From: Piper betle
Taxonomy: Eukaryota > Streptophyta > Magnoliopsida > Piperales > Piperaceae
Assembly: GCA_033002965.1 (NCBI GenBank)
Contig: JAURVB010013997.1
Span: 62,001 to 126,000, forward strand
Length of the DNA stretch: 64,000 bases
Reading direction: 5' to 3'
In this document: one piece after another, positions 25,643 to 37,579 of the stretch
Numbering within the stretch: the first letter of the stretch is position 1
Layout of the letters: each line of letters begins with the position of its first letter
The notes under the pieces: generated by a model
Told to the model about the DNA's origin: nothing
Databases searched by the model: none
The model's input: only the letters and a program-made list of their open reading frames with translations
Made by a program: the position numbers and the translations under genes

Positions 25643-27614
25643 TGTCACGGGTGCACAAGTGAGAGCAAAATTTTTCGCCCCAACAGCACACTGTGCGGCA
25701 TATTTCGCACTCGAAACACCAGCTTCACCACAAGTACGCAATAGAAACACCACTACCAAGTAGCACAAACACTGCTTGTTACTGCTACGCCTAGCGGCAT
25801 GCAGCTACCGCTCCCAACAGCAACACAAAGCAATCCCCTACCCTGGACAATGCTGCTGTAAATAATGACAGAGCAGCTTACTGCTCAGAATAGCGGCACG
25901 AGGCTTCCCACTCGTTCTTGCAAACATAGCACAACATCGATCAAAATTACTGGCACTCAACTACCCAGCGCTTGGAATTGCTGATCGACTACCAGTAAAT
26001 AATTCACGACCAATCAACATGTAGTAAATATAAACCCCGCTAAGTACCAGTATGTAGCGACTATGATCGATCACCCTATATTGATCCACCCAAACACCGA
26101 ACCCCCTGGTCGGTATTGCAGTCCAATCTTGAAATCAAAAGACAGACTGCCAGCACCACAAACTCAGACGTCGACATCACAATTTCGGGACCCTATCTCA
26201 ACCTTGAATCAATTGTTAGAAAGCAAGGAAACAAGCAATCATCTACCCCTGATCGCTTGACACCATGGACATGCAAACCCCACGGTGCTTGACTCTTCCC
26301 TGAAGACCAGCGAGAACAAAAGAGCACCCCACTCACAATATGTCCTAACGTTCACAACCCCAAGTTGTCACCCATGACCAACTTGTTTACACGCAAAGAC
26401 CCTCAGCCTGTAATTGCAAATAGGTTGTAGAAGAACTAAAGCCGTACCTCAATCCAAGCCGAACTTTGACCAACCAATGCAGTCGTCCACTGTGAAGAAC
26501 TACTTCCCGAACCAGCCTGCAGTACTTCACGTCATTCCCTTGTGATGAGGTTTCTCTCCACTCCACAGGAAAGACATGAACTTTGCACTAGAACAATTCC
26601 AGTGTTCTTCTTTTTCTCTTGTAGTCAGCCTTCTTCTTTTGTAAAGAAGCCTCACATGTAAACCCTAGACTCCGGATAAACTAATATCTTACTCCCAATC
26701 TTTTCCCCAAAAGATTTCTCCAAGACATGCCTACGTCATTGTGTTAACAGCCACAATTCTGGTTAGATTCATCTACATTTATCCCTTCGAGACAGTTGCA
26801 AAACCCCTGCCCGTGCATGAGGGTAAGATACTGTGATCTCCCAAGATACCGTATCTTATTGGCAATTAACCTCAACACAAACTTTTGGCCACACCATAAG
26901 TCCCCTTGTCTCAACCCGCGGCTCGACCCTGGCACTTGCTCGGACATCAGAACAACCTCAAAACACATCTCCAGTCGCCACCGCAGAAGTCAGGATGCAC
27001 ATCTGCTGGACATTGTGTTCCGCTCAAAATCCCAGCACACCTCTACCGCTGGATCTCGCTACTGCTCCAAATACTGGCATGCCGCTATTTGGCTCGGTAT
27101 GCCCTGCACTTGGCACCACATTTGCTCATTGCACATGCCTGCTACCGAACACTCCTCACGCTAGTGCCAACACTCAGTATCAGCATTTGGCTCGGTACTG
27201 CTGTGCTGCTCGGCACGCTGCTCGCACACTGCTCAGTACGTTGCTCGTACACTGCTCGGTACGTTGCTCGCACAATGCTCGGTACTCTACTCGATCCATT
27301 GCTTAGTAGAATGATCAGCATTGCTCGGTACACTCGATCGCCCACAACCTCGCTCCATCAACGCATATGCCGATACGCCCACACGCCTGGTCGCGATGCT
27401 CGATCACCAGCACCCAACTAGTGCCATCTTGAGGTTTCTTCGTTGCTCGAGCACAACCACTTAGTTTATCTACCCTGCAACTATAACACGTGTTAACCTC
27501 GATCAGTTGTTTCACTGTTCGAATAGCGCCATGCTACTCATCTCGGACCCGATTGTGCTGGGAACAACTGCCCAATCCCAACACCCAGTGCGTCCATAGA
27601 CTAAGGCTGTGACA
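25643..27614 (-). mobile_element. Solo LTR, 1.97 kb, minus orientation, TSD ATAAC
   Basis: TGTCACGGGTGC...GGCTGTGACA is flanked by ATAAC at 25638-25642 and 27615-27619. Its complement begins TGTCACAGCCTTAGTCTATG, similar to the start of the solo LTR at 12885, and shares the motif GAAGAAACCTCAA and repeated CGAGCAATG-type units. It is therefore a second copy of that family in the opposite direction. It sits inside the left half of the long-arm element and is younger than it. Frames at 26796-27421 are low-complexity products of the repeats. Confidence 0.9.
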
Positions 27615-28369
27615 ATAACCACAGTTAGCCGTGGAAGCCACAAATTTTTTTAAAATAAGAAAACTACAACAACAGCGTGGCTAACCCTTGGCAATAGTTT
27701 TAATTAATTTTTTTACTTCACCATGGATATTTCTGTGGCAAGCTTGTGGCTAAGTCTTTTTATTAAAATTAATGTCCTGATACAATTCAACTAGTCGCCT
27801 CGGCCGCCACACCCCCGTGGTGCCGGCCGCTCCTCCTGGCCAAGTTGTCACGCTGTCTCGTTTGCTCCCCACCTGCGACCACCGCCAACTGCCTAGCTCT
27901 CCGTCCATGGCCACCACCACCTGCCCAGCCCCCAGCCACTGTTGCCTTTGGCCAAAACACTGCCTCCTGTGAAACTGTTGTGCCATCACCTGTGCCACCA
28001 CCTCTGTTGCTGCTTCACTATGCCATTGCTCGCCCCCACTGTCACCTCAGCCACCACTCGCAGCGCTGCCGCCTCTGCAGTACGTTGCTCCACCACCGCC
28101 TCTGCTTTGCCCACCACTCCACCACGCCACCCCATTCCCACGCCTCAGCTGCCCGCCCATCTCGGCTGCTGCTCTCCCGCTCGCCCCACCACTACGTTCA
28201 CCTATCCTGGCTACTCTGGCCACCCCTCGGCCATCCATCACCACCCCTCCCACCATTACTATCGTCGATAAAACATTTTTATTTTTTTTAATGGTTTTTA
28301 AGTTTTACCGGGAGTTTTTAACGGCTTTACCGTGTTAAATTTTCGTCACTACTTACGGTTGTTAATTAA

Positions 28370-28767
28370 TTGAGTGAGCCAACTCGTGAGCATTTAGTGT
28401 TTGGCTCGGCTCGACTCGACTCGACTTGACTTGAAACTCGACATTTAAATACTCAAACTCGAACTTGAATCTTACGATCCGAGTTTGAACAAGGCCGTGT
28501 TAGACTCAACTCGCCTCGATCATGACTCGAACTCGACTAGTAGTTCAACTCAATAAAATAATATAATAATATAGTCTTTATATATATCTATATATAATAT
28601 AATATAATAATAAAGAAGTGAGATAGTTGAGATGGTTGTGGGTTCAATCCACATTGATTGTATTTTTTTAGTGAGGTACTTTTGACTTTTAATCGAGTCG
28701 ATTTCGAGCTCACGAATGAGTTGAGTTTCGAACACGGGAAAATTCGTACGAGTTGGCTCGCTCGCTA
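28370..28767. mobile_element. MITE-like element nested in the long-arm element
   Basis: The left end GAGTGAGCCAACTCGTGAG and the complement of the right end, GAGCGAGCCAACTCGTACG, form terminal inverted repeats. The inside has CTCGACTCGA-type repeats and an AT-rich middle. Both flanks contain GTTAA, but no longer target duplication is clear. Confidence 0.6.
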
Positions 28768-29639
28768 GTTAACCATAATTACAACGTGTTTAAATTTTGC
28801 CACGATTAGGCATAACAATATTGAATTTAAACCTGTCAAAATCCCATGGTGGCTAACCGTGACAACTTCCTATGAAAACTTTCATTTTGCCACAGGAAAC
28901 CTATCTCCCCATTATCTATTCACCTTCAAAACCCATGCCACTACCTTCACCTTATTTATATTCACTTATTAACGCACTTAATAGTACAGTAAAAAACTCA
29001 CCTTATCATATATTTAATATCATTTCACCTCAAAATCCATCTGCCTCCCATCACTTCAACCAAGTTTGTATTCAAATATACACACTTACAATAAGAAACC
29101 TATATTCTTTACCTTCCTCCCCCACTTTTACACCACCTCAAAAAACCATCTTGCCACAATCATTTCACCTCAAAAACCACCGCGTTACATTACTTCACCT
29201 TAGTTCATATGCAGAAACCTAAATAAAAAAGGACATTAAAAAACTGCACATTCTTCACCTTACTCCCCCACTTTTATCTCACCTAAATTTTCATATAAAA
29301 ACTCATCACCTCACCCATATTTGTATTCAAAAACCCACTTAAGAAGGTGAAGTAATAATTAGAGAGGAACATGAACATTAAAAGAGCCGCATTTCCAACT
29401 TTTTGTTAAAGTAGTTCCTTTTTAATATACTTTTTTAAAATGTTTTCAAGTAGATTTTTATCATTTCATTAAGCAAGTTCATTCGATGTAAGTGAGTATT
29501 ATCTTTTCAGAGTTAATTTTTTTGTCTGTAACGATCGTTAACAGAATCCATGTAGATTCTACGTAGACCGATCAAAAAGTGACGCCGATCAGACGAAAAA
29601 AGAAACGAGACCCAGCCAAAAATTTTCCTTTAGTTTTCT

Positions 29640-31154
29640 ACTATTGATAAGACTTGTCAGTCATGTCATTGCGCTTTTATTGCTCTTAAGGCTTCAACTA
29701 TTAGCATTCGTATCAAAATTGGTTGAGCTATCTAATAATGTCGATATTGCTTACAAATGCACAAAACATGTAACGAAATTTCATCATGTTGTTGAGTACC
29801 TAAAGAAGTATAATAGGGGCGAATCATTGTCTAAAACATTCGTGACTATTTGTAATTAATTTGTTTTTCTTTGAAAAATCAGTAGTGAATACAAATACAG
29901 ACATCTTCCCCTAGCAAACGTTTGACCTAATTTTGTCGAATGATGTAGAGATATTTTTAAAGCTCCGCATTAAACTCACATAATGGAATGAGGGAGACTA
30001 AAGCATGTGCATCTGAGAAAAAAGATCATATTTAGTGTAATATAACTTTCTCCTTCTCCTTAATCAAATTTCTGAAGGAAATAATAATTTCATAAAAATA
30101 CCAATCAAGAAAAAGAGAGAAAGTTGAGATAAATATGATATTGTTTCTTCACAAAAAAAGAATAGGTATTAATAGCATTCGAAGATTCAACCAACATAAA
30201 ACATAATACAAATTCTTACTATATAACCAAATAAACTAAGTAATCTCATCAACAATTTGAGTCTTTGACCGGTTTACGAACATATTAAAAAACAATTTAC
30301 CCTTGTTTGTTAAACCTAATAGTTGGCATACAGACAAGAACAAAGCTTCGATGTGAATTTAATAAAGGTATTGAAGAGATCTCCGTAGCAAATTAATATG
30401 TAATCTAACCACGTTAAATATGTATTTTTTCATTTTGAGCACTTTATTCAAATTTTTTAAACAACTTTTATTCAATTTATTAGTTCTTTTTTATTTGCAC
30501 TATTTTACTACCTAAAATCACTGTCTCGAGGCATTCCTTAATCTAACATATCTTACACGCTCACACTTCCCCATCCAGCTTTTTTCACGTTTTGGGTTGA
30601 TTTAGTAGAAAGAGCATTTTAAGTTGGGAGAGAAACGTAGATCTAACTAAAGAACAATGAAGATTTCTTCATCTTCTTTTTTACGAAAATTTCTTCTTAT
30701 TTTTTTATATTTTTAAATGGTTAGGGGTTTTGAGGCTTGAATGAAGCTTCACGTCCTGGGTAATGTAATCATCTTGCCTATCGAGCAAGTTCATTGTCGA
30801 TCAAAGACAACACAGATTTGGATATCCACAACAGAATTCGCATATGTTCCTACAACATCGAGGACCGCATTATCCAAACAACTCAGGAAAGAGACACTGC
30901 AAACTCCCCAAGAAATCAACACCAACAACAGAACTGAACCAAACAACTCAATCACTCAGGTAAATAGAAACAGGGAAAGAGAAGAAACAGCACAAAGAAT
31001 AATGAATTACTTGAGAACAACAAAAACAGCAATCAATTTCAAAGATGCCCACACGTCCCACCTCACCAAATCTCAACATTAACAATCTGATTAGTGTATG
31101 CTACATCGTACTCACAAGCTAATACAACTCCCCAGTTTCTCAATCCATACAAAT
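29640..31154. other. Intergenic, no gene recognised
   Basis: Frames at 29644-29859 and 30741-31082 (plus) show no recognisable domain. The part next to 31155 may be the 3' flank of the small minus-strand pseudogene. Confidence 0.4.
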
Positions 31155-31234
31155 CTATGAACGTACCCAACAAGTTATAATGAAACAACAACATATAGCC
31201 AGACAAAGTTGGATCAAAAGTGCATTAGTGGTCA

Positions 31235-31432
31235 GTGATAGACAACAAGTCGCCGAGAGCAGAGCGTGCAGTAGTACTTCCTCTTGGTCTTGAAGCAGAG
31301 AGGCGAAGCAGAGGCGCCATTGGCTTTCAACATCCACAGACAGCACCTTCCCACCACAGTAGGGGCAGTTCCCAGGTGCTTCCGTGCCTGCCCAGAACTC
31401 TCCTCTTCATCACAAAGAAAAACCAGACACAT
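31235..31432 (-). pseudogene. Small cysteine-rich plant protein (CPYCGG...CTLCSRRL type), frameshifted
   Basis: The minus strand starts with MCLVFLCDEEE and ends with CFKTKRKYYCTLCSRRLVVY, the two ends of a conserved plant-specific protein of about 65-70 residues with two CxxC pairs that could bind a metal. The middle of the family, with CPYCGGKVLSVDVESQWRLC, is present but in another frame. Against the family pattern I see a loss of about two bases after the EEE codons, a gain of one base a little later, and a loss of two bases just before the last cysteine block. The single frame from 31432 therefore reads through but lacks the first CxxC pair. A TATA-like TATTTATATATAGG lies upstream (minus strand, near 31536-31549), so it looks like a former native gene and not a retrocopy. 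The function of the family is unknown to me. Confidence 0.65.
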
Positions 31433-31535
31433 CTTCTACACTTCAATTGTTGGTACGTTGTGATCTTTTGTTGGAAACCTAGGACCCAAATTGATGATGA
31501 GCAGAGACGAGAGATGGAGAGTAGGTGTGGTCCTA

Positions 31536-31549
31536 TATATAAATAGATT
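31536..31549 (-). promoter_or_regulatory. TATA-like box upstream of the small cysteine-rich pseudogene
   Basis: On the minus strand, TATTTATATATAGG lies about 105-115 bp before the ATG at 31432, with a pyrimidine-rich leader between. This is the expected place for a plant TATA box. Confidence 0.4.
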
Positions 31550-31559
31550 TGTACGGTTC

Positions 31560-32885
31560 AACTTTGTGAAAGTAAACAATGCAGGGAATTCGAGTTTGAC
31601 AACTTTGGACACTTATCAGCGTACTTTTTTTGTGTCTTCGACATGTATCGTAAGATGAACGGTACGTATGGAATTTTGAATAGAGACCGTTTGGTATACT
31701 TCAATATTATCGGTACGGCCTATTTTTCTTTTTCAAAGTGATTCGATTTTTTTATTTCTTTCTTATGTTTTAGTCTATATCTATTATAGAATTATATATG
31801 CTTTATAATTTTATTGATTTCATTTAATTTAGATTAATATTTAATTAATTGATATAATCTAATAATAGTTTATATTTAACGGTTTAACTATAAGGGATTT
31901 CATTTTTTCTCTAGTTTCAATCAATCTATTTAAAAGAACAACATTGGCGGAGGCAGCCAGCTTTAATCTCTTTTTGCCAAGTAAGATGAAAAGAACTGAC
32001 AGTTTCCAAATAGATCCGCTGTGGCTTTGGTAGGAGGCGCATCAAATTTAGAGCAATAATGATCCAGGGTAATTGTCAAATTCGGTTGTCTTTCCTATAC
32101 CAGTCATTGTTTTTTTATTATTAAAAATAACTTTGATATGTTTGAATTATTTTACAACCCAAATTAATTCTTATTCAATTCCAAATTCAACTGAACAGAG
32201 TTATTTGAGTCATTAAGTGAAATAATTTTATTGAACTATAAATAGAATAGAAAATACAATTCGACTCTGAATATAATATTATTTTACTATTAAATCATAA
32301 ATTTGTGATAATAAATATTATTTCTTTTATTATTATTTTTTAAAATATTTACTCTTATTAATACTCAATACTTACACAAGAATAAAAATAGGAAAATTAG
32401 CTAATTAAAATATTAAAAAATATAAAAATAATTAAAATAAGTCATACAAAGGGTCATAGTTCAAATCAAACTAATCTCTAACTTTTTAAAATGATAATAA
32501 AAATATTTTTATGGTATAAAGTCATAAGTTCGAACCCTACTAACTTTTAACTTCATACTAATAAAAATTTATAGATATTGAATTATTATAATTTATCTTA
32601 TTATTCAATAATAATTTATATATAAAATTAAAATTTATCTTATATAAGTTGTGCATATTACGACGATATGAGCCAGTTTAATTCGTATTGGTTTGACATG
32701 CATGCTTGGACGGACCTGATTTTTAAGGTCTGTACGTATCAACCTGCCGATACCCGGCTATGGGTTCTTTTCATTCATTTAAATTATTTCATTTTTTTTT
32801 AATTGAAGGCGAATTAATTCAAATTGATCACACCTTCCTTCCTACTTCGGCAGCAGGTCGGCTGGATGATCAAGGCTTGAATGTG
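31560..32885. other. AT-rich intergenic DNA, no gene recognised
   Basis: No coding region was recognised. Two short stretches near 32450 and 32525 contain GTTCGAACCC-like motifs that recall the internal promoter box of tRNA-derived repeats, but no tRNA fold is visible. Confidence 0.4.
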
Positions 32886-32940
32886 CCCACTTTTCCCTTT
32901 CCTTTATCTCAACTTGGTCATGACTTTTTGTTTTAAAATA

Positions 32941-32971
<31 letters not shown>

Positions 32972-33356
32972 GGTCATGAATCATACCTTGATTGTAGGCA
33001 CAGAGCCAACAGAAAAAGTTAAATTTGTGTCATTCCACTTTTTGATAGTTTAAGTACTTTTCTTGAACAAGCCAACGTGTCTCATCTTTTAGTCTTCTTA
33101 ATAATGGATCTGGTTAAGTCTTGGAAGTACCCACTTTTCTCTTTCCTTTATCTCAACTTGGTCATGACTTTTGGTTTTACAAGTAATAAAATAAATAAAT
33201 AAATAAATAATGGCCATGAATCATACTTCGATTGCAGGCACATAGCCAAAGGAAAAAGTTAAATTTGTTTCATTCCACTGTTTGATAGGTTAATTACTTT
33301 CTTGAGCAGGCCAATATGTCTCATCTTTTTATTCTTCTTAATAATGGATCTGGTTC
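32886..33356. repeat. Tandem duplication, two units of about 230 bp with 244-bp spacing
   Basis: Unit 1 (32886-33116) and unit 2 (33130-33356) both run from CCCACTTTTC to ATAATGGATCTGGTT with about 90 percent identity by eye. Each holds an (AAAT)n microsatellite (about 32936-32970 and 33187-33210) of different length. Confidence 0.85.
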
Positions 33357-35000
33357 GGCATTTCCCCTTGACGATGTTTAGTTCTACTGAAGGTGGTGCT
33401 CGTCGCTAGGTGGAGTAACCTCTCGGACGCAGTAACCTTTATTTCTTTCTAAAATTTTAATGAATTGAGGTGACAAATTTGCCCACCTTTTCTAATGCGG
33501 TAGCCATTTGCCATTGGCACATTACAGTTGGTAGAGAAGGGATGGACCAACCTAGTGTTGCAAACGTATGGGTTTGGTCTGCGTTTTGTACAAGCTGACC
33601 ACAATCCAATATTAAAGACTTAAACCTGAATTTTGATTAAGACTCGAACCACAAATTTGACCCGGTTTAAAAACTTAAACCCAAACCAAACCTAAATTAA
33701 TAATAAATATATTACATCTGTTGACATAAAAATGCTCAAAATTTTAAATGTTTGAGGCTAATTTTTTTATGTATAATAAAATATAATATATTTTAAAAGA
33801 TATTATATATATATACCAAAATATATAACTAAAAATCAAGTTCAAATCTTTATAGGGTCAGGTCATTTGAGACCTCAACTGTAGACCCAACCCGATATAA
33901 AATAGATATTAATAAAGACTCGAGTCCTTGTACCTAAAGTTGGACCCAATCCGATATTTTGAATTGGGCCCCTGATTTAGCCAGATTTGTTGGCAACATT
34001 AGATTTGCCTTTCATTTTAAGAGGACAAACTCAATTAAGGGTGGGCCATATCTGACCAAGAACACCATCTATGCTGAAAAGAATATAAAGAGCCCTTCAA
34101 GGTGGAAAAATATATTGGGAACCCTTGCATGTCAAAAGCCTACAATTGTAAGAACCAGAAAAATTAAATATAAAAGGCGGCTTGTCTACCAACCCACTCA
34201 AGGAAGGAAATCTTGGAGCTGAGTGGGTAAAGCATACAGAATTGCGAGGACATCCAATTCTCAATTGAGCTTTTCTTGCACTTATGAGCTCATGAATGAA
34301 CAACTTCCATGAGGCAGCCATCAATTTTACCAAAAGATGAAACCAGCTTATAGAGTGCATGATCCGGGTTTTCAACTATTTTCTTGAAAAGATTAAAAAT
34401 TATATTGGATTAAAAATCTAAATTTTGGCAAAATATAAAGGACTAGATTTACCTCTTTTACAGAAAATATTATAAAATAAAATGGAGAACTTACCCTTTT
34501 GTTTTTTGAGAGCTCAAGCAAAACTTTAACGTAACCGCGACTTGTCAGACGCTCTGTCGCTTTTTATAATTGTAAAACAAATATTGGTGATAATTTTTTT
34601 GAAAATTTACATGAATTTTTCTACTGCAACCGTCTCGATCCTATCACAAAAAATAAAAATAATGAAACTTGATAAAGAGGACAACGTGTATTTCAATTTT
34701 GTATTGCAAAATTGGGAAAGCTGACGGACGACCACATAATGCAAAGCAGTTTTGGTTTATCAAATACATGTTCCGGTGACGTGCATTGCCCAAGCTAACT
34801 ACTAAAAACATGGTTATTTGAACTTCCATTTTTTAAAAAAGTACACGGAAGAACACCAAGAGCTGCACTACATTATTAACAATAAATCTTAAAAAAAGTC
34901 AAGGAATTGAGCTACCTTGTGAGGTGGAATTGGAGACATTGAATAGCTTGGGAATCAGAAGCTGAAGCTGACGACGAACTCGGAGTTGGGCTATGCCCGG
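33357..35000. other. Intergenic, no gene recognised
   Basis: AT-rich DNA. The frame 33959-34222 has no recognisable features. A possible CACTA-type end (CACTAGTGGTAAA, followed by AGTGAC and GTCACT motifs) begins near 35011. Confidence 0.35.
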
Positions 35001-36835
35001 GCACTAGTGGTAAATAAGCTTTCTATCACGGAAATTGTCACCTAAAATTTTAGTGACAAATTTGTCACTGATAAACAGTATCCATTCGATGTCACTGAAA
35101 TATTAAGTGACAATTCAAAGAGCTATTTTGGGGATTATTCAATGACAAATTAACAAGATATCTCAAGTTTAGAAGTCCATATCTCCAGACATATTGATAT
35201 CTAATGATATCTCAATTGTGTGTGTTTAGGTCAAATTGAAGTACTTAATTTATCGGCATCACACTTATTATTTCAGAACAGAGTTTATTAACCTGTTCAG
35301 TTTTTCACGATATCAAAGTTCACGTATGAACATAGTTATCAGATCAGATTAGTTGTGTGTTTATTTAATTTTCTATTACATGTCATGCATCCTACCACAT
35401 CAAAGACTATTCATACATTGTACGCGTGTTCATGTAGTTGTACGTATCGCTAGGCCACTTGGAATCAGGTTTGTCGTGGTAGTACGAAGAGCTCTTTTGA
35501 GATATGTTAAGATTCTCTTCTGCTTGATCTTTTACTTAGGCTCATGTGATTTGATTTACATCGTAAAATATAGTTAGTTGTATTTTATTTGATACCACTA
35601 TCTACGTGTAAAACCCGTGACTCGTGTTAGGGTTTTATAATCTAAACCAATCGGTTCGACAGTTATTTTTAGTCGGGTCAATTTCAGAATATGTATACCG
35701 AGCCGAGACCGATTTTCTGTTATGAACTATGAGAATCATGTGTGCCCAAGCAGATGATGATAATGTCAGTAAGACAACAATAGAATGAATTATCAGAATA
35801 TATGAGAGTACACTAGATTTTCTTTATTCATTTTAATTAGATCGTAGAATTATTTTTAAGTCGAATAATGCATTAAGACATGTTACGAGCAGATTGGATG
35901 GGTTATTAGTCATAGAGTATATCATTGCAATGTTCTAATGTGTTTATGAGATTTTTCCTGTTTTTGGATTTTTTTAGAATTATTATGAGTTAGTATTATT
36001 TTTCTCGAGTCGGAGTTGAGTCAAGTTTTAATTACGAGAGAACCACTCAGTTTTCTCCGCAACCACTCATTTTCCCCTACCACTCGTTTTCTTCCCCTCG
36101 ACACCTTACGAGATGACTCCTGACTTTCTTCCCGACCATTTGTTTTCCCCGACACCTATTTATTTCAAACCTCCGATGCCATCACCATCCAGCCACCACC
36201 ATCCTCCTCACCCAACTCCCTTCTCTTTTTTTCCCTACCCTCTCCCCCACGATCCTTACTTGAGCCGGCCACAACCTTGTCGCCGTCACCGCATGACTGA
36301 CGATTAGGTATAAAATTTAATCCAATTTTATTTGATAATGAATTGTTTTATGATTTTATTGTGATGTAAATGGTGTGATTGTAAATAGGTAACCTTGTCT
36401 CCCCAACCACTTGTATGGATTGATGAGGAGTGTAGCATTCATGCATTATACTGGGCGTTAGTATTTAGTCTTGATGCGTAGGTACAAAGTAGGAGCTCGC
36501 TGTTTAGGCATGTGGACACACTCGGAGCTTCTACTCATTTCCTGTTTTATGCTCTATTTTATTGTGTATTGTGTTAATACTTGCAAGACGAGTTAAGTGG
36601 CATTTTATTGATCCCACTTAACTCGGGTCATTTAATTGATCGATCTTCTAGATTAATAACTCTTGAGGATGAGATCCCTTAAGTATGTTTTCGAAAACAA
36701 GAGCCACCACAAATTGCCTTTGGGCTTATTGTATAAATCCCTTCCCAGGTCTATCTACATAATTTTATCAAGGGAAAACTAGAAGAAGAAGAAGTTTTCT
36801 TGTGGATTTCATCAGCCATTGGCAAATAAGGAAGT

Positions 36836-37200
36836 ATGGCATGTCTAATGGAGCACCATGAAGGGATTATTGTGGGAGCATTAATGGATGAGGCTAGAAT
36901 ATGGTTGGATTCAGTCATGACCTCCACATTTATAGGAAGACAACCTCAGGATGTGACTTGGGACAAATTCAAAGTTGAGTTTGATGGAAAATATTTTCCT
37001 TCTAATGTAAGAAAGAGGAAGGAAAGTGACTTTCAGATACTTAGACATGGACCCATGAATGTGGCATAGTATGAAGCCCGATTTAGAGCATTGGAAAGAT
37101 TTGCACCGGATTTAGTGCCGATAGAATAACGAAGAGTGAGTGCTTTTATGGAGGTCTACATTATGATATTCATCTAGTACTGATTGACTAAAGATTTGCC
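36836..37200 (+). pseudogene. Gag fragment of the Del/Tekay-like element
   Basis: The frame from 36836 to the stop at 37067-37069, and its continuation after that stop, show the chromovirus gag pattern: a W..FK..F segment, KYFP, R..KE..F..L, then YEARFRALERFAPDLV. At least two in-frame stops occur (near 37067 and 37126), and the zinc knuckle and protease regions are not recognisable downstream. In an intact element this protein forms the virus-like particle. The methionine at 36836 is internal. Confidence 0.8.
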
Positions 37201-37579
37201 ACTTTTGGGGATGTGGTCCGAGCTACAAGAGAAGTTGAGCAAATCTTGGCTACTAGACCCCGTTGAGACTATGATCAGAAACCACAGCCCCTTCCACAAT
37301 ATCAATCGGATCAGGAGACAACAACAAAGGGGCCTAAATCAGATAGGAATGATGGTGGTCATGACCGAACGAGAACAACTTGCCTTGGATTAGAGAGGAA
37401 TACGGCCACTTTAGCACCACCATGGGTAGTGAGGATGGACACAACCACAATTGCTGAAGCACTGGAGGATATGGCAGGCGTGGCAGGTATGTACACATCC
37501 CACTTCAGATTTTAGATTTAGCAAATAGCTAAGAAAGTAAAGCCTCCTTGATTTAAAATTTTTTATAAGGAGAGAAGGT

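Larger units (their letters stand above)
24806..29628. mobile_element. Large element with long inverted arms (MULE- or foldback-like), interrupted by later insertions
   Basis: The left arm (about 24806-25600) and the complement of the right arm (about 28780-29628) match over several hundred bases. Anchors are GCGTCA...GGTCTA...GGATTCT near 24848, AACTTGCTTAGTAAAAC near 24960 against AACTTGCTTAATGAAAT, and many AAGGTGAAG-type units of roughly 100 bp in both arms. The outermost bases (AAAATTTTTTTTGCC and GGAAAATTTTTGGC) resemble Mutator-like ends. The centre (27780-28250) is GC-rich and non-coding. A solo LTR and a MITE interrupt the element. No transposase is present, and the target duplication is not clear. 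Confidence 0.65.

Noticed and set aside
26796..27421. Frames of 122-171 codons
   Set aside because: They arise from repeated CTCGGTACGTTGCTCGCAC-like units within the second solo LTR.
27845..28291. 148-codon and overlapping frames
   Set aside because: Composition artefact of the GC-rich centre of the long-arm element.
28618..28660. GGTTCAATCC motif like a tRNA B box
   Set aside because: No A box at the right distance and no cloverleaf; it lies inside a MITE-like element.
24806..29628. Regularly spaced repeats in the element arms, considered as a CRISPR-like array
   Set aside because: Units are diverged, about 100 bp, and pair with the other arm in inverted orientation; the genome is plant nuclear DNA.
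30741..31082. 113-codon plus-strand frame rich in Thr, Asn and Gln
   Set aside because: No recognisable family and AT-rich surroundings; probably chance or the 3' flank of the minus-strand pseudogene.
32515..32540. GTTCGAACCC motif suggesting a tRNA or SINE
   Set aside because: Only the B-box-like part is present and no poly-A tail or target duplication could be defined.
33959..34222. 87-codon plus-strand frame
   Set aside because: Basic but without any domain or gene-like context.
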